Both the position numbers and the translations under genes were made by a program. This document shows positions 9,590 through 17,941 of a DNA stretch of 64,000 nt, one piece after another. The notes beneath the pieces were generated by a model. The model saw nothing but the letters and a program-made list of their open reading frames with translations. It did not search any database and was not told the origin of the DNA. Position 1 is the stretch's first letter, and the number at the start of each line of letters is the position of its first letter. Source of the DNA: Roseburia sp. 499 (lineage in GTDB: Bacteria; Bacillota; Clostridia; Lachnospirales; Lachnospiraceae); assembly GCF_001940225.2 (NCBI RefSeq), contig NZ_CP135164.1:1798001-1862000 (forward strand). Direction: 5' to 3'.

Positions 9590-9598
9590 TTTCAGAAC
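9590..9598. repeat. Target-site duplication, right copy
   Basis: TTTCAGAAC, identical to 7968-7976, immediately follows the right inverted repeat. It ends 18 bases from the stop codon of the acyltransferase gene. Confidence 0.92.
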
Positions 9599-9616
9599 CT
9601 ATATTTAAAAATTATA

Positions 9617-10675
9617 CTATCCTTTGATTGCGAATAAAAATCTCGTCACTTTAAATCTTCTGCATATCTGATACAAAAGATAAGTAACAATAAATGATAA
9701 AACAACAATCAAAAAATATTGCATATAAACAGATGCCACTCTTGGTATCAACCAATATCCCATCAAAACTACCACTGTCTGATGAAAAAGATAAATGGAA
9801 AACTCCGCCTTTACAAAATGCCTTGTAAACTTCCAGTCATGGTTAAGAAATCGTTTTCCCACTCCCAGCATAGCCAGAATTCCTATCCAGGTTAAACACC
9901 GATATAATAGTTCATCCACCCACTCCGGTGAACCTCCAATTGCATGATTGGCGCAACGCACAATAATCAAGACAAGCCATGCAATTCCCAATGGTGTACT
10001 CCGTTTTTCCAGTCGTTCCAACACTTCCTCGTTGCTTAAGAAAAAATATCCAATCAGAAAACATGCTCCAAACTGTGCAAAACTCTTACCGCCAACATTT
10101 AATATATCATCCGATAACACAACCGGAAGACCGAGCAACAATAAAATTGGCATCGTTAAGCGACTCCCATCAATTTTCTTCTCTCTCTTTTTATACCAGA
10201 TTAAAATTGGCAGTGTAACCATCGATATGATGAATAGATACAGTATAAACCAGGCATGTCCCGGTGTAAAATGACCATCATACCCACCAAAATCCGTAAC
10301 CGTCAAATAGATTTTAAGATGTTCAAAATAATTTCCCTGGTATCCATTATGAAAACGATCTGCTATGTAAGTTTGCATCGGTACCACAAACACAAGGCAG
10401 GAAATGAGTGGTATGAATAGTTTGAAAACCCGTTCTTTGACATATTGCCTGCCTGTTCGATAAGAAAACGCATACATCGTTGACATTCCTGCTAATACGA
10501 AAAGTCCGGTCATCCACCATGCATAAACTCCGATATTCACAAATGTCAGGCTTTCCGTCGGGGTTCCATTCACATAAAACACCTCGCCAAATGTATTGTA
10601 CATCATCGTTGTATGAAATGGTATCAGTAAAAAAATACATAAAATTCTCAAGTTATCAATATAATGTTTCCTCAT
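9617..10675 (-). CDS. Acyltransferase 3 family membrane protein
   Basis: This 352-residue polytopic protein has about ten hydrophobic segments and begins MRKHYIDNLRILCIFLLIPFHTTMMY. That N-terminal pattern (a DNLR...L, then an H in the first membrane helix) is characteristic of OafA/YrhL-type O-acyltransferases, which move acyl groups from the cytoplasm onto surface sugars or lipids. The acceptor cannot be predicted. The start has a perfect AGGAGG five bases upstream and lies 8 bases after the TetR gene, so the pair form an operon and the acyltransferase is the likely regulated target. The IS inserted 18-27 bases after its stop. Confidence 0.88.
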   Translation of the reverse strand: MRKHYIDNLRILCIFLLIPFHTTMMYNTFGEVFYVNGTPTESLTFVNIGVYAWWMTGLFVLAGMSTMYAFSYRTGRQYVKERVFKLFIPLISCLVFVVPMQTYIADRFHNGYQGNYFEHLKIYLTVTDFGGYDGHFTPGHAWFILYLFIISMVTLPILIWYKKREKKIDGSRLTMPILLLLGLPVVLSDDILNVGGKSFAQFGACFLIGYFFLSNEEVLERLEKRSTPLGIAWLVLIIVRCANHAIGGSPEWVDELLYRCLTWIGILAMLGVGKRFLNHDWKFTRHFVKAEFSIYLFHQTVVVLMGYWLIPRVASVYMQYFLIVVLSFIVTYLLYQICRRFKVTRFLFAIKG

Positions 10676-10683
10676 AATTCCTC

Positions 10684-11247
10684 CTACGACAGTTCATCAA
10701 TAAGTTGTCTCACGTACATCTCCATAAAAGAATCCACATCACCAACCAATGGCATCGCTACTTCATTCCAATATGCCGGCAAGCACAAAGCGGAAAGTAA
10801 CGCAATCTCTTTTGCCAGAATGGCGGATTCATCCTCTAATTTATGACAGAATGTAATTACAATTTTATGAAATGCTTCAAACTGAACCTTCAGACGATTT
10901 CCTGTATCGACATCAATTTCGTAGTTCTGATACATAATCTGTTCGGAGCGTATGATGCCTGTTGAGTTCATCTGCTTTTTCATAAATCGCAGGCAGAATT
11001 GATAACTGTCTTCTTTCGTAATTTCCTGTTTCGCTAATAATTCGTTACAAAGCTCAATTAAATCTGCCCAATGCAATTCCATAAGGTATGAAAATAATTG
11101 CACCTTTCCACCAAAGTAATAACTGATGGTAGCTACATTTACATCTGCTTTCGCTGCAATCTCACGAATGGAAATCGAATTCATATCTTTGTGTTTTAAT
11201 AATTCAAATGTTGCTTTTATAATTGCCTCTTTTGTCTTTTCCTCCAT
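10684..11247 (-). CDS. TetR/AcrR family transcriptional regulator
   Basis: The 187-residue product has the TetR helix-turn-helix at about residues 25-45 (SIREIAAKADVNVATISYYF), followed by an all-helical ligand domain with no recognisable specificity. The ATG at 11247 fits the family, with GAGGG upstream at a rather long 12-base spacing. An in-frame GTG at 11271 would add eight residues. It is the first gene of a two-gene unit with the acyltransferase. The triple-repeat operator 31 bases upstream suggests autoregulation. Confidence 0.9.
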   Translation of the reverse strand: MEEKTKEAIIKATFELLKHKDMNSISIREIAAKADVNVATISYYFGGKVQLFSYLMELHWADLIELCNELLAKQEITKEDSYQFCLRFMKKQMNSTGIIRSEQIMYQNYEIDVDTGNRLKVQFEAFHKIVITFCHKLEDESAILAKEIALLSALCLPAYWNEVAMPLVGDVDSFMEMYVRQLIDELS

Positions 11248-11277
11248 AATTGTTCTATTCCCTCTTTTCACATATGT

Positions 11278-11312
11278 GTTTTAAACGCTTGTTTTAAACG
11301 TCTGTTTAAAAC
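11278..11312 (-). promoter_or_regulatory. Triple-repeat operator upstream of tetR
   Basis: Three copies of a GTTTTAAAC-type palindrome occur at 13-base spacing: GTTTTAAACG at 11278-11287, the same at 11291-11300, and GTTTAAAAC at 11304-11312. Each unit is itself close to a palindrome, and any neighbouring pair makes a larger operator-like site. A weak promoter (TTGAAA at 11334-11339, an extended TGTGATAAT-like -10 near 11313) lies just upstream on the minus strand, so a bound TetR protein would block transcription start or escape. Confidence 0.65.
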
Positions 11313-11316
11313 ATTA

Positions 11317-13668
11317 TCACATATTATCAACTTTTTCAAGTAACAAGTAGAAAAATAGCAATTCCTTTTCAATACCCCCTTTTTCCTCTTCTAACCTCAC
11401 AGTAATCTGTCCGTTCTCCATCGTACATAGGACCCTGCTTCCCACTTCCTCCAGCCGTTCCAAAGTCTCCTTATGCGGATGTCCGTAAGAATTATTTTCT
11501 CCACAAGAAACCACTGCAAGTTCCGGTGAAATAGTTTCTAAAAATTCCAGACTGTTAGATTCCTTAGAACCATGGTGCGCTACTTTATAAAAATCAATTG
11601 GCTTTTTCATCCATTTTTGAAATTCCTTGTTATTTACCAATTCCAATTCCTGGTCTTCTCCTATATCACCAGAAAACAGTCCCGTCATTCCTTCCAGTTC
11701 TGCTAGTAATACCATTGAACATTCATTTCGGTCTATCCCTTCTTTCCATGGATACAAAACAGTAAAGTGCATTTCATCCAGTGTAATACTCTCAGCTGCC
11801 TTTAAATAGTAAATCTTACTGCCGTTTTTTTCTGCCAGTTCCACTAAATTACTCCATGCCTCATCTTTTACGATTCCCTCCGCAAGCACAATATTTCTTA
11901 CCGGATATCCTTCCTCCAGTATTTCTTTTAATCCACTAATGTGATCCTCGTCTGTATGAGACACAAACCACAATGAAATTTCTTTCATTCCACGACATTT
12001 TAAAAAAGGTAAAATCCGATAAGTACCTACCTTTCCCACATCTGTACTTCCTCCATCAATAAATACTCCATTTCCCTGTTCTGACTGCAAGAAGATACCA
12101 TCTCCCTGTCCCACATCCAGAAAATCCACTTCTGTTCCCTTCGTGCCATTCCCACAGCACAATATCGCCATTAAAACAATACTTCCCAGAAAACATCTTC
12201 TCTTTTCAGTACTACGAATAATATTTAATATGATGAGCAACAAAATGTAATACAGTATGATTTTTTCCATAGATGGCTTCCCTGTAATAATACTGTTTCC
12301 GGGTAATCCGGAAAAAAACGCACAAATCCATTGACCCCCTACTAATATCCATTCCGGCACCTTTAGTACAACTGCTGCCATTCCGCCATGAAATAAACCG
12401 ATGACGCCTCCAGCCGCTCCGAAAAATAATAAGATTCCCATAAAAGGAAGTACACAGGCATTCACCAGAATACTATACCCTGACACTTCATAATAAAAAA
12501 ATAATAAAACCGGGAGTGTTGCCATCTGAATACATAGACTGCTTTCTATTGTTTCCAGAAGTCTTCCTGCTCTTTTCTTCCAAACGTTCTTCACAACTCC
12601 CGTAATCACTACAGCTCCTAACACAGCCGTATAAGAAAGTAAAAATCCTGCATACCACAGGACAAACGGATTCTCCCATAATTGCAGCATACCACTAACA
12701 CTTAATGCTGTCACTGTATCATAGGTATATCCCAGACTCCCTGCCAACATCATCATAAAAAACATAATAACTGCACGTGTGGTTGATAATTCCATTCCCG
12801 TCAACACACCGAAGCTATAGACCACTCCTGCTGTCAATGCAGATGCCACCGGAATCGGACAATAGATACGCCGCAATAGTCGATATAAGCCCATGCCAAA
12901 AATTGAGATATGAAGCCCTGAAACCGCTAACACATGAGAGATTCCTGCTTTCTGGTACAAAGCTTTTACTTCCTTATCTGCTAGATTCTTACTACCTAGT
13001 GTCATATTCGCCATAATTCCAGCCGCCTGCTCTGACATATATTTCAAAAAGACTTGTTCCATGTCCTGCCGCAGTTCCAGTAGCCACACTTTGTACTTCT
13101 CTATATCATTCTCCAGAAGTTTTTCCTGATAGGCTGTCATGCGCAATCCGATGTTTTTACTATAATAATATTGTTCTTCATTGAAATTTCCCTCGTTCCG
13201 AGGAAGTTGAAATGCTTCATATCTTCCAACTACCTGAATGTAGTTTCCTATCTGATATGAATCTGTTGAACTGTATACTTGAATCTTTTCCGAAGGTTCA
13301 TATTTTCCTTCTACCAAAATCCAAGCATCTTTCAGATAATAAATGAATTGATCCTGTTTCTGTTCCTTCCAGTATATTCTACCCTGAACCTGTATATTTC
13401 CCTGTTGCTCTGCATACTGCCGCGTTCTTTGAAACTTCTCCTGCTGTTCCTCATAATGAAACATCCCTATAAAAAAGAGCACCATGCATAGTAACATATG
13501 AAATACTGTTATCGGAACCGTCTGCCTTCCCTGCTGTTTCCACAAATAAAAAACTCGAAACAACAAAAAACCGGTCAGCCCCAGACAAATGCAGATACTA
13601 CGCTCTCTGCCATACAAAAGCCCGGCAGCAAAAGAAACTGCCAGGCAGCATACCATTCTGTTAGTCAC
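11317..13668 (-). CDS. comEC: ComEC/Rec2 DNA uptake channel
   Basis: This 783-residue membrane protein should carry single-stranded DNA across the membrane in transformation. It has an N-terminal DUF4131 region, the competence domain (about 225-480, with AGISHLLAVSG-like HVLAVSGLHISIFGMG) and a C-terminal metallo-beta-lactamase-like domain with SHTDEDHISG and AHHGSKESNS, the latter implicated in degrading the second strand. Length is normal and no break was seen. It overlaps the upstream GerMN gene by 8 bases and is the last gene of the comEA-TCS-gerM-comEC unit. Confidence 0.96.
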   Translation of the reverse strand: MTNRMVCCLAVSFAAGLLYGRERSICICLGLTGFLLFRVFYLWKQQGRQTVPITVFHMLLCMVLFFIGMFHYEEQQEKFQRTRQYAEQQGNIQVQGRIYWKEQKQDQFIYYLKDAWILVEGKYEPSEKIQVYSSTDSYQIGNYIQVVGRYEAFQLPRNEGNFNEEQYYYSKNIGLRMTAYQEKLLENDIEKYKVWLLELRQDMEQVFLKYMSEQAAGIMANMTLGSKNLADKEVKALYQKAGISHVLAVSGLHISIFGMGLYRLLRRIYCPIPVASALTAGVVYSFGVLTGMELSTTRAVIMFFMMMLAGSLGYTYDTVTALSVSGMLQLWENPFVLWYAGFLLSYTAVLGAVVITGVVKNVWKKRAGRLLETIESSLCIQMATLPVLLFFYYEVSGYSILVNACVLPFMGILLFFGAAGGVIGLFHGGMAAVVLKVPEWILVGGQWICAFFSGLPGNSIITGKPSMEKIILYYILLLIILNIIRSTEKRRCFLGSIVLMAILCCGNGTKGTEVDFLDVGQGDGIFLQSEQGNGVFIDGGSTDVGKVGTYRILPFLKCRGMKEISLWFVSHTDEDHISGLKEILEEGYPVRNIVLAEGIVKDEAWSNLVELAEKNGSKIYYLKAAESITLDEMHFTVLYPWKEGIDRNECSMVLLAELEGMTGLFSGDIGEDQELELVNNKEFQKWMKKPIDFYKVAHHGSKESNSLEFLETISPELAVVSCGENNSYGHPHKETLERLEEVGSRVLCTMENGQITVRLEEEKGGIEKELLFFYLLLEKVDNM

Positions 13669-14635
13669 CCGTATCCTCCTTATTTTCTTCCTTCTGCTCC
13701 GCCTCTGTTTTTGCGTTACTATCCAAATAATCTAAATTTCGGTCATACATGACACTTAAATCATATTTATCACGATATACCATGTCACTATCTCCATTCA
13801 CCGAAATCTGCACCTTATTGATACTTGGAAGTTCCACCAGTGAATCCACAATAGAATAAATTACAATTGATTCTGCCACTTCATAATTCTGATTTAAGAA
13901 TCCTTCATCCAGATTAACAAAACATACACCATCCAATACAGAAACACTTACCAGCTTTGTTCCCTGTGGAACAGCCGAGCGAAGTCCTTTCCCCTCTGGT
14001 CCTTTTAGCAATTGTTCCACAATCAATTTTTCCATAGAAACATTGCTACTATAGTGTACTTCCTGTACTTCCGGTACCAGTTTCGTTCCATCTTTATTCG
14101 AAAAGTACAACGTAATCTCTGAACTTAAAATAGCATTAATCTGCTCTCCCGGATTCTCCACAAAGCTCTCTGACGTCATAAGCCCTACCGGAGTACCATT
14201 TAAATCCGTCAATGGTGAATCTCCTACATAAAAGGAAATACAATCCACGCCATCTATTTGCGTCAAAGTCCTTACTATAGCTGCCCGACACAATATTTCT
14301 GTAATATTATCCATTTCACTATAATCGTTGTTAAAATACAGATAAAGCTGTGCATTTTCCAGTTTCCAATTACTGATACGCACTTTATCCGGCGTTACCT
14401 TCTGATAGTCCGGACTATCCGTATCCTTAGAAAGGACCTTTAACATCTCTTTTATCATACCCTCTGTATCAGACGCTTCCGGTTCATACCCTATTGCAAC
14501 TGTTTTCGTCTTATCTTTATTTAAATAGTAAATATAGTAATCCGATACTTCTTCCTTCTTCTTTCCGCACCCTGCCAATGTTCCAAGCAGGAGCAAAAAA
14601 ATCAAAAACATCAGACCAATTGCTCTTTTCTTCAT
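13661..14635 (-). CDS. GerMN-domain lipoprotein (GerM-like)
   Basis: This is a 324-residue predicted lipoprotein with signal peptide MKKRAIGLMFLIFLLLLGTLAGC (lipobox LAGC, Cys 23). Two GerMN-type repeats follow, at about residues 55-165 and 175-295; the second contains VEQLLKGPEGKGLRSAVPQGTKL, a typical GerMN stretch. In Bacillus GerM is needed for sporulation and germination and helps build the SpoIIIA channel. Here it follows the histidine kinase by 9 bases and overlaps comEC, so it could be an envelope partner of the sensor rather than a dedicated spore protein. Confidence 0.85.
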   Translation of the reverse strand: MKKRAIGLMFLIFLLLLGTLAGCGKKKEEVSDYYIYYLNKDKTKTVAIGYEPEASDTEGMIKEMLKVLSKDTDSPDYQKVTPDKVRISNWKLENAQLYLYFNNDYSEMDNITEILCRAAIVRTLTQIDGVDCISFYVGDSPLTDLNGTPVGLMTSESFVENPGEQINAILSSEITLYFSNKDGTKLVPEVQEVHYSSNVSMEKLIVEQLLKGPEGKGLRSAVPQGTKLVSVSVLDGVCFVNLDEGFLNQNYEVAESIVIYSIVDSLVELPSINKVQISVNGDSDMVYRDKYDLSVMYDRNLDYLDSNAKTEAEQKEENKEDTGD

Positions 14636-14644
14636 GCTATCCTC

Positions 14645-16063
14645 CTATGCAATATAAGTCAGTGGAATACGAACGGTAAAAATCGTTCCTTCCCCCTCCT
14701 TACTATGTGCCTTAATTGCTCCCCGGTGCATCAGCACTGCGTTTCTTGTAATAGCAAGCCCTAATCCGGTTCCTCCGATTTCTCTGGAATGAGACTTATC
14801 TACACGGTAAAAACGTTCATAAATATGCTCTAAAGCTTCCTCCGGTATTCCAATACCGGAATCCTCCACACGAATAAAGAAATACTTATGATCTGCATTC
14901 AACGATACATGTACCCATCCTTCCGGCTTGTTGTACTTAATCGCATTTTCCACCAGATTCGTCAACGCTAATGAAATCTTCACTTCATCAATTTCTGCAC
15001 TTACCGGACGAAAGCTCTCCAATACCAGTTCAATATTCTGTTTTTCCGCAATGGGACGTAAACGTTTCATAATGGTTTCCAACAACTCATTTACATTTAC
15101 CACAGAAATATTTAGGTTTCCGGCAGACTTGTCCATCTTAACCAATGACAATAGGTCATTAATAATCTTATTTTCTCTTTCAATTTCCTCTGCAATATCG
15201 CCCATGAATTCCTTATAAAGTTCTGCCGGTACATCCTCCTGATCCAGTAAAGAATCCGCCAATACTTTCATCGAAGTCAATGGTGTCTTTAATTCATGAG
15301 ACACATTGGACACAAATTCCTGTCTGGATTCATCAATCACACGCATTCTTCCCAACATCTGATTAAATGCATCGGAAATTGCCTCTGTCTCTGCATAATC
15401 CGAAATCATAAGCTGTTCTTCCCCATATCCGGTCTGAATCTCTTCCAACGAATGAGTCATTCTTCCAAATGGCTTCAATAGATGATTTGCACAGAACAAA
15501 GCCGCTGCAAGAATAACAATTGCATTGGCAATCTCAATCACCAGCGCATTGTTCTTCAAATAATCATAATTAGAAAGAATGCTGTCCGTAGATACACTTA
15601 CCAGCATAATTCCCTGTACTTCCTTCGTATTGGAATCCTTAAGAGGAATCGTCATTTCAATATAACGATACTCTGCATCATACTTAGAGATTTCCTCTCC
15701 ACGAAAACTCTTTACTACTTCCTCTGAAATAATGGTTTTTCCCGTATCCAATCCATAGGTATCCTTTACCACTTGAAATCCACTATTAATAATCAGTACT
15801 CTTCCATCATAAATATTCGAAAGCAATTCCAACTGTGTATTGATTACCTCAGATGATGTATCTTGGATATAATTGTATGTAATAATCTGGTTACCAATCA
15901 TTTTCGCCTGACTTAAAATATCAATGCTTCGATTAGATACCGCACGGCTTTCATACGTCTTTAATATTCCCGCACGCAAAATAATATTAGGTAGTATTCC
16001 TACTACTACAAGAATTAGAAACAGCCTGAACTTCAGGCTGTGTAAAAATTTCATTTTTTTCAT
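14645..16063 (-). CDS. Sensor histidine kinase
   Basis: This 472-residue transmembrane kinase has a first membrane segment at about 12-30, an extracytoplasmic sensor of about 140 residues, a second membrane segment at 172-192, HAMP up to 245, phosphoacceptor H256 in VSHELKTPLTS, and a C-terminal ATPase domain with N-box NLVENAIKYN, DSGIGIP and GTGLGLAI. It is very similar in layout to the WalK/PhoR class, but without a PAS domain. Its gene is 18 bases downstream of the response regulator, so they form a cognate pair inside the competence transcription unit. The signal is unknown. Confidence 0.95.
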   Translation of the reverse strand: MKKMKFLHSLKFRLFLILVVVGILPNIILRAGILKTYESRAVSNRSIDILSQAKMIGNQIITYNYIQDTSSEVINTQLELLSNIYDGRVLIINSGFQVVKDTYGLDTGKTIISEEVVKSFRGEEISKYDAEYRYIEMTIPLKDSNTKEVQGIMLVSVSTDSILSNYDYLKNNALVIEIANAIVILAAALFCANHLLKPFGRMTHSLEEIQTGYGEEQLMISDYAETEAISDAFNQMLGRMRVIDESRQEFVSNVSHELKTPLTSMKVLADSLLDQEDVPAELYKEFMGDIAEEIERENKIINDLLSLVKMDKSAGNLNISVVNVNELLETIMKRLRPIAEKQNIELVLESFRPVSAEIDEVKISLALTNLVENAIKYNKPEGWVHVSLNADHKYFFIRVEDSGIGIPEEALEHIYERFYRVDKSHSREIGGTGLGLAITRNAVLMHRGAIKAHSKEGEGTIFTVRIPLTYIA

Positions 16064-16081
16064 TTAATTACCCCTTATCTA

Positions 16082-16771
16082 CTACCCTTGATAATAGTAT
16101 CCTACACCCCATTTAGTATGGACATATCGCGGTTCACTTGGGTTCTTTTCGATTTTTTCACGCAAACGTCTTACATGTACATCTACCGTTCTTACATCTC
16201 CCGGATATTCATATCCCCAGACCATATTTAACAAATTTTCTCTACTGTATACCTTGTTCGGGTTCAATACCAGAAGTTCCAATAAATCAAATTCCTTGGC
16301 TGTCAGATTGATTTCCTTTCCCAGAATAAACAATCGGCGGCTCTCGCAGTCCAGCTTCAAATCTCCGTTTTCAATCACTTTCTGCTCTTCTTCCTTCGGA
16401 TGATTCTGTGATGTTCTTCGCATAATTGCTTTAATTCTTGCCTTTACTTCAAGAATGTTAAAAGGTTTCGTTATGTAATCATCTGCACCATATTCCAACC
16501 CTAGAATCTTATCCATATCATCTCCCTTTGCTGTCAGCATAACAATGGGAACCTGAGAAAACTCACGAATCTGCTGGCACACTTGAAAACCATCCATCTT
16601 CGGCAACATGATATCCAGTAAAATCATATCATACTTATTATCTGTAGCCATCTTCAATGCTTCTTCTCCATCATAAGCACAATCTACTTCCATTCCGTCT
16701 TGTTCCAGACTAAAACGAATTCCCTTTACAATCAATTTTTCATCATCTACTACAAGAACCTTCTTCGCCAT
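16082..16771 (-). CDS. OmpR/PhoB family response regulator
   Basis: The 229-residue product has a receiver domain with acidic pocket DDE (residues 9-11), phosphoacceptor D53 (ILLDIMLPKMDG), a conserved TAKG motif and K in TKPFN, followed by a winged-helix DNA-binding domain (RRLFILGKEINLTAKEFDLL...VDVHVRRLREKIE). It should be phosphorylated by the kinase encoded next. It resembles WalR/PhoP-type regulators. It lies 9 bases after comEA, which makes its own co-regulation with DNA uptake genes likely. Confidence 0.96.
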   Translation of the reverse strand: MAKKVLVVDDEKLIVKGIRFSLEQDGMEVDCAYDGEEALKMATDNKYDMILLDIMLPKMDGFQVCQQIREFSQVPIVMLTAKGDDMDKILGLEYGADDYITKPFNILEVKARIKAIMRRTSQNHPKEEEQKVIENGDLKLDCESRRLFILGKEINLTAKEFDLLELLVLNPNKVYSRENLLNMVWGYEYPGDVRTVDVHVRRLREKIEKNPSEPRYVHTKWGVGYYYQG

Positions 16772-16780
16772 TTCTTCACC

Positions 16781-17353
16781 TCAATTAACTTTAATGTTAT
16801 CCTTTATCTTGGAAAACACACCCTCCTTGATTCCTTCTATCTTCATCAAATCTTCAACTTGGGTAAAATTACCGTTTTCCTCTCGCCAGGCAATAATACT
16901 CTTCGCCTTTGCCTGACCAATTCCCGGCAATGTCATTAGTTGTTCTTCTGTGGCAGTATTCAGATTCACTTTTCCATCCTCCTGCTGCTCTTTGGACACT
17001 TCTTCAGCTTCTATCTCACCCTGATACCTTATGTAAATCATGTCACCATCTGCAACCTTCTGTGCTTGATTTACCTGGCTGGCATCTGCTTCCTCCGTTA
17101 CTCCGCCTGCTAGTTCAATTGCCTCAAAAATGCGGCTTCCCTCAGCCAACTCATACACCCCTGGAGAAGCCACTGCTCCAGATACCTGAACATAAATCTT
17201 CTCTCCGGATGCAACGGTCTTTGCTTCTTCCGCTTCCTGTGTCTCTTCCGATACCTCTGCCTGCTGTGTCTCTATCTTTGGCTCTTGTCTACAGCCTACC
17301 AAAACACTCATGCAGAAAGATAACATTATAATATATATTCTATTCCTTTTCAT
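16781..17353 (-). CDS. comEA: ComEA-like DNA-binding lipoprotein
   Basis: This 190-residue protein has a lipoprotein signal with lipobox LVGC (Cys 21), a charged linker, an SLBB-like domain (about residues 50-118, KIYVQVSGAVASPGVYEL) and a C-terminal double helix-hairpin-helix (LNTATEEQLMTLPGIGQAKAKSII...VEDLMKIEGI). In transformation, ComEA binds double-stranded DNA outside the membrane and passes it to ComEC. Most ComEA proteins use a transmembrane anchor; a lipid anchor appears to replace it here. It opens an operon that also holds a two-component system and comEC. Confidence 0.92.
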   Translation of the reverse strand: MKRNRIYIIMLSFCMSVLVGCRQEPKIETQQAEVSEETQEAEEAKTVASGEKIYVQVSGAVASPGVYELAEGSRIFEAIELAGGVTEEADASQVNQAQKVADGDMIYIRYQGEIEAEEVSKEQQEDGKVNLNTATEEQLMTLPGIGQAKAKSIIAWREENGNFTQVEDLMKIEGIKEGVFSKIKDNIKVN

Positions 17354-17404
17354 GCCTTTCCCACCTTTCTGTCATGGGAAAAGTCTTATTCACGAATCTT
17401 CTCT

Positions 17405-17433
17405 ATTGTAACGAAATTTTTCATTTATTACAA
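17405..17433 (-). promoter_or_regulatory. Promoter of the comEA operon
   Basis: On the minus strand TTGTAA (17428-17433), 17 bases, TACAAT (17405-17410): a good sigma-A promoter about 50 bases upstream of comEA. No clear second promoter was seen within the operon, where gene gaps are 18 bases or less. Confidence 0.65.
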
Positions 17434-17451
17434 GGGGATTTCAAAAATATT

Positions 17452-17883
17452 TTATTCCCATTTAAACAGGATAATTCCCCCTATACAAACCGCCATTCCC
17501 AAAAGTCTTCTCCATTCAAAAGGCTGTTTGTCCACTCCAAAAATTCCAAATACTTCTATAATATATGCTACAATCAACTGCGATACCACAATCAGCATTA
17601 CAGCCTGTGCCGGCCCAAGAGCAGCCATACTCTTTACCACAGTATAAGTAATAAACGCTCCAATGACACCTCCAAAAAGCATGTACTTTGGCTCCATCTC
17701 CAATATTCCGGCAAAACTCTTACGATCTGTAAATAACCATGTCACCAGACAAACCACTAACGCTGAAAACTGCACCCAACTGTTACTTACCCATATACTT
17801 GTGCTTTTACTTACCTCTGTATTAAATACTCCTTGTACACTCATCAGTGCCCCAGATAAAAGAGCAATAAAAATTCCAATCAT
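17452..17883 (-). CDS. Small DMT-superfamily membrane protein (YdcZ/DUF606 type)
   Basis: This 143-residue protein has about five hydrophobic segments and the family pattern of DUF606 transporters (GALMSVQGVFNTEVSK, then VLVVSQLIVAYIIEVFG-like and WRRLLGMAVCIGGIILF). The DUF606 family belongs to the drug/metabolite transporter superfamily; many act as paired half-transporters, but no partner lies next to it. Substrate is unknown. The ribosome site is weak (ACAGGT). The start codon lies inside one arm of a perfect 17-base inverted repeat whose other arm is in the leader, which could mask the start. Confidence 0.82.
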   Translation of the reverse strand: MIGIFIALLSGALMSVQGVFNTEVSKSTSIWVSNSWVQFSALVVCLVTWLFTDRKSFAGILEMEPKYMLFGGVIGAFITYTVVKSMAALGPAQAVMLIVVSQLIVAYIIEVFGIFGVDKQPFEWRRLLGMAVCIGGIILFKWE

Positions 17884-17936
17884 ACCTGTACCCCGCTTTC
17901 TTTTTTAGTAGGATAACCCATGATTGGAATTTTTAT
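17867..17936 (-). repeat. 17-bp perfect inverted repeat at the DMT gene start
   Basis: ATAAAAATTCCAATCAT (17867-17883, the complement of the first codons of the DMT gene) has an exact inverted copy, ATGATTGGAATTTTTAT, at 17920-17936. The spacer is 36 bases and contains the ribosome site. In the mRNA the upstream arm can pair with the start codon and following codons. The distal arm begins 5 bases after the argD stop. There is no T run, so it does not look like a terminator. Confidence 0.8.
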
Positions 17937-17941
17937 ACATC

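Noticed and set aside
11278..11312. GTTTTAAAC repeats looking like the start of a CRISPR array
   Set aside because: The units are only 9-10 bases with 3-base spacers and there are just three, all in front of a TetR gene. No cas genes occur in the window. Operator repeats are the better reading.
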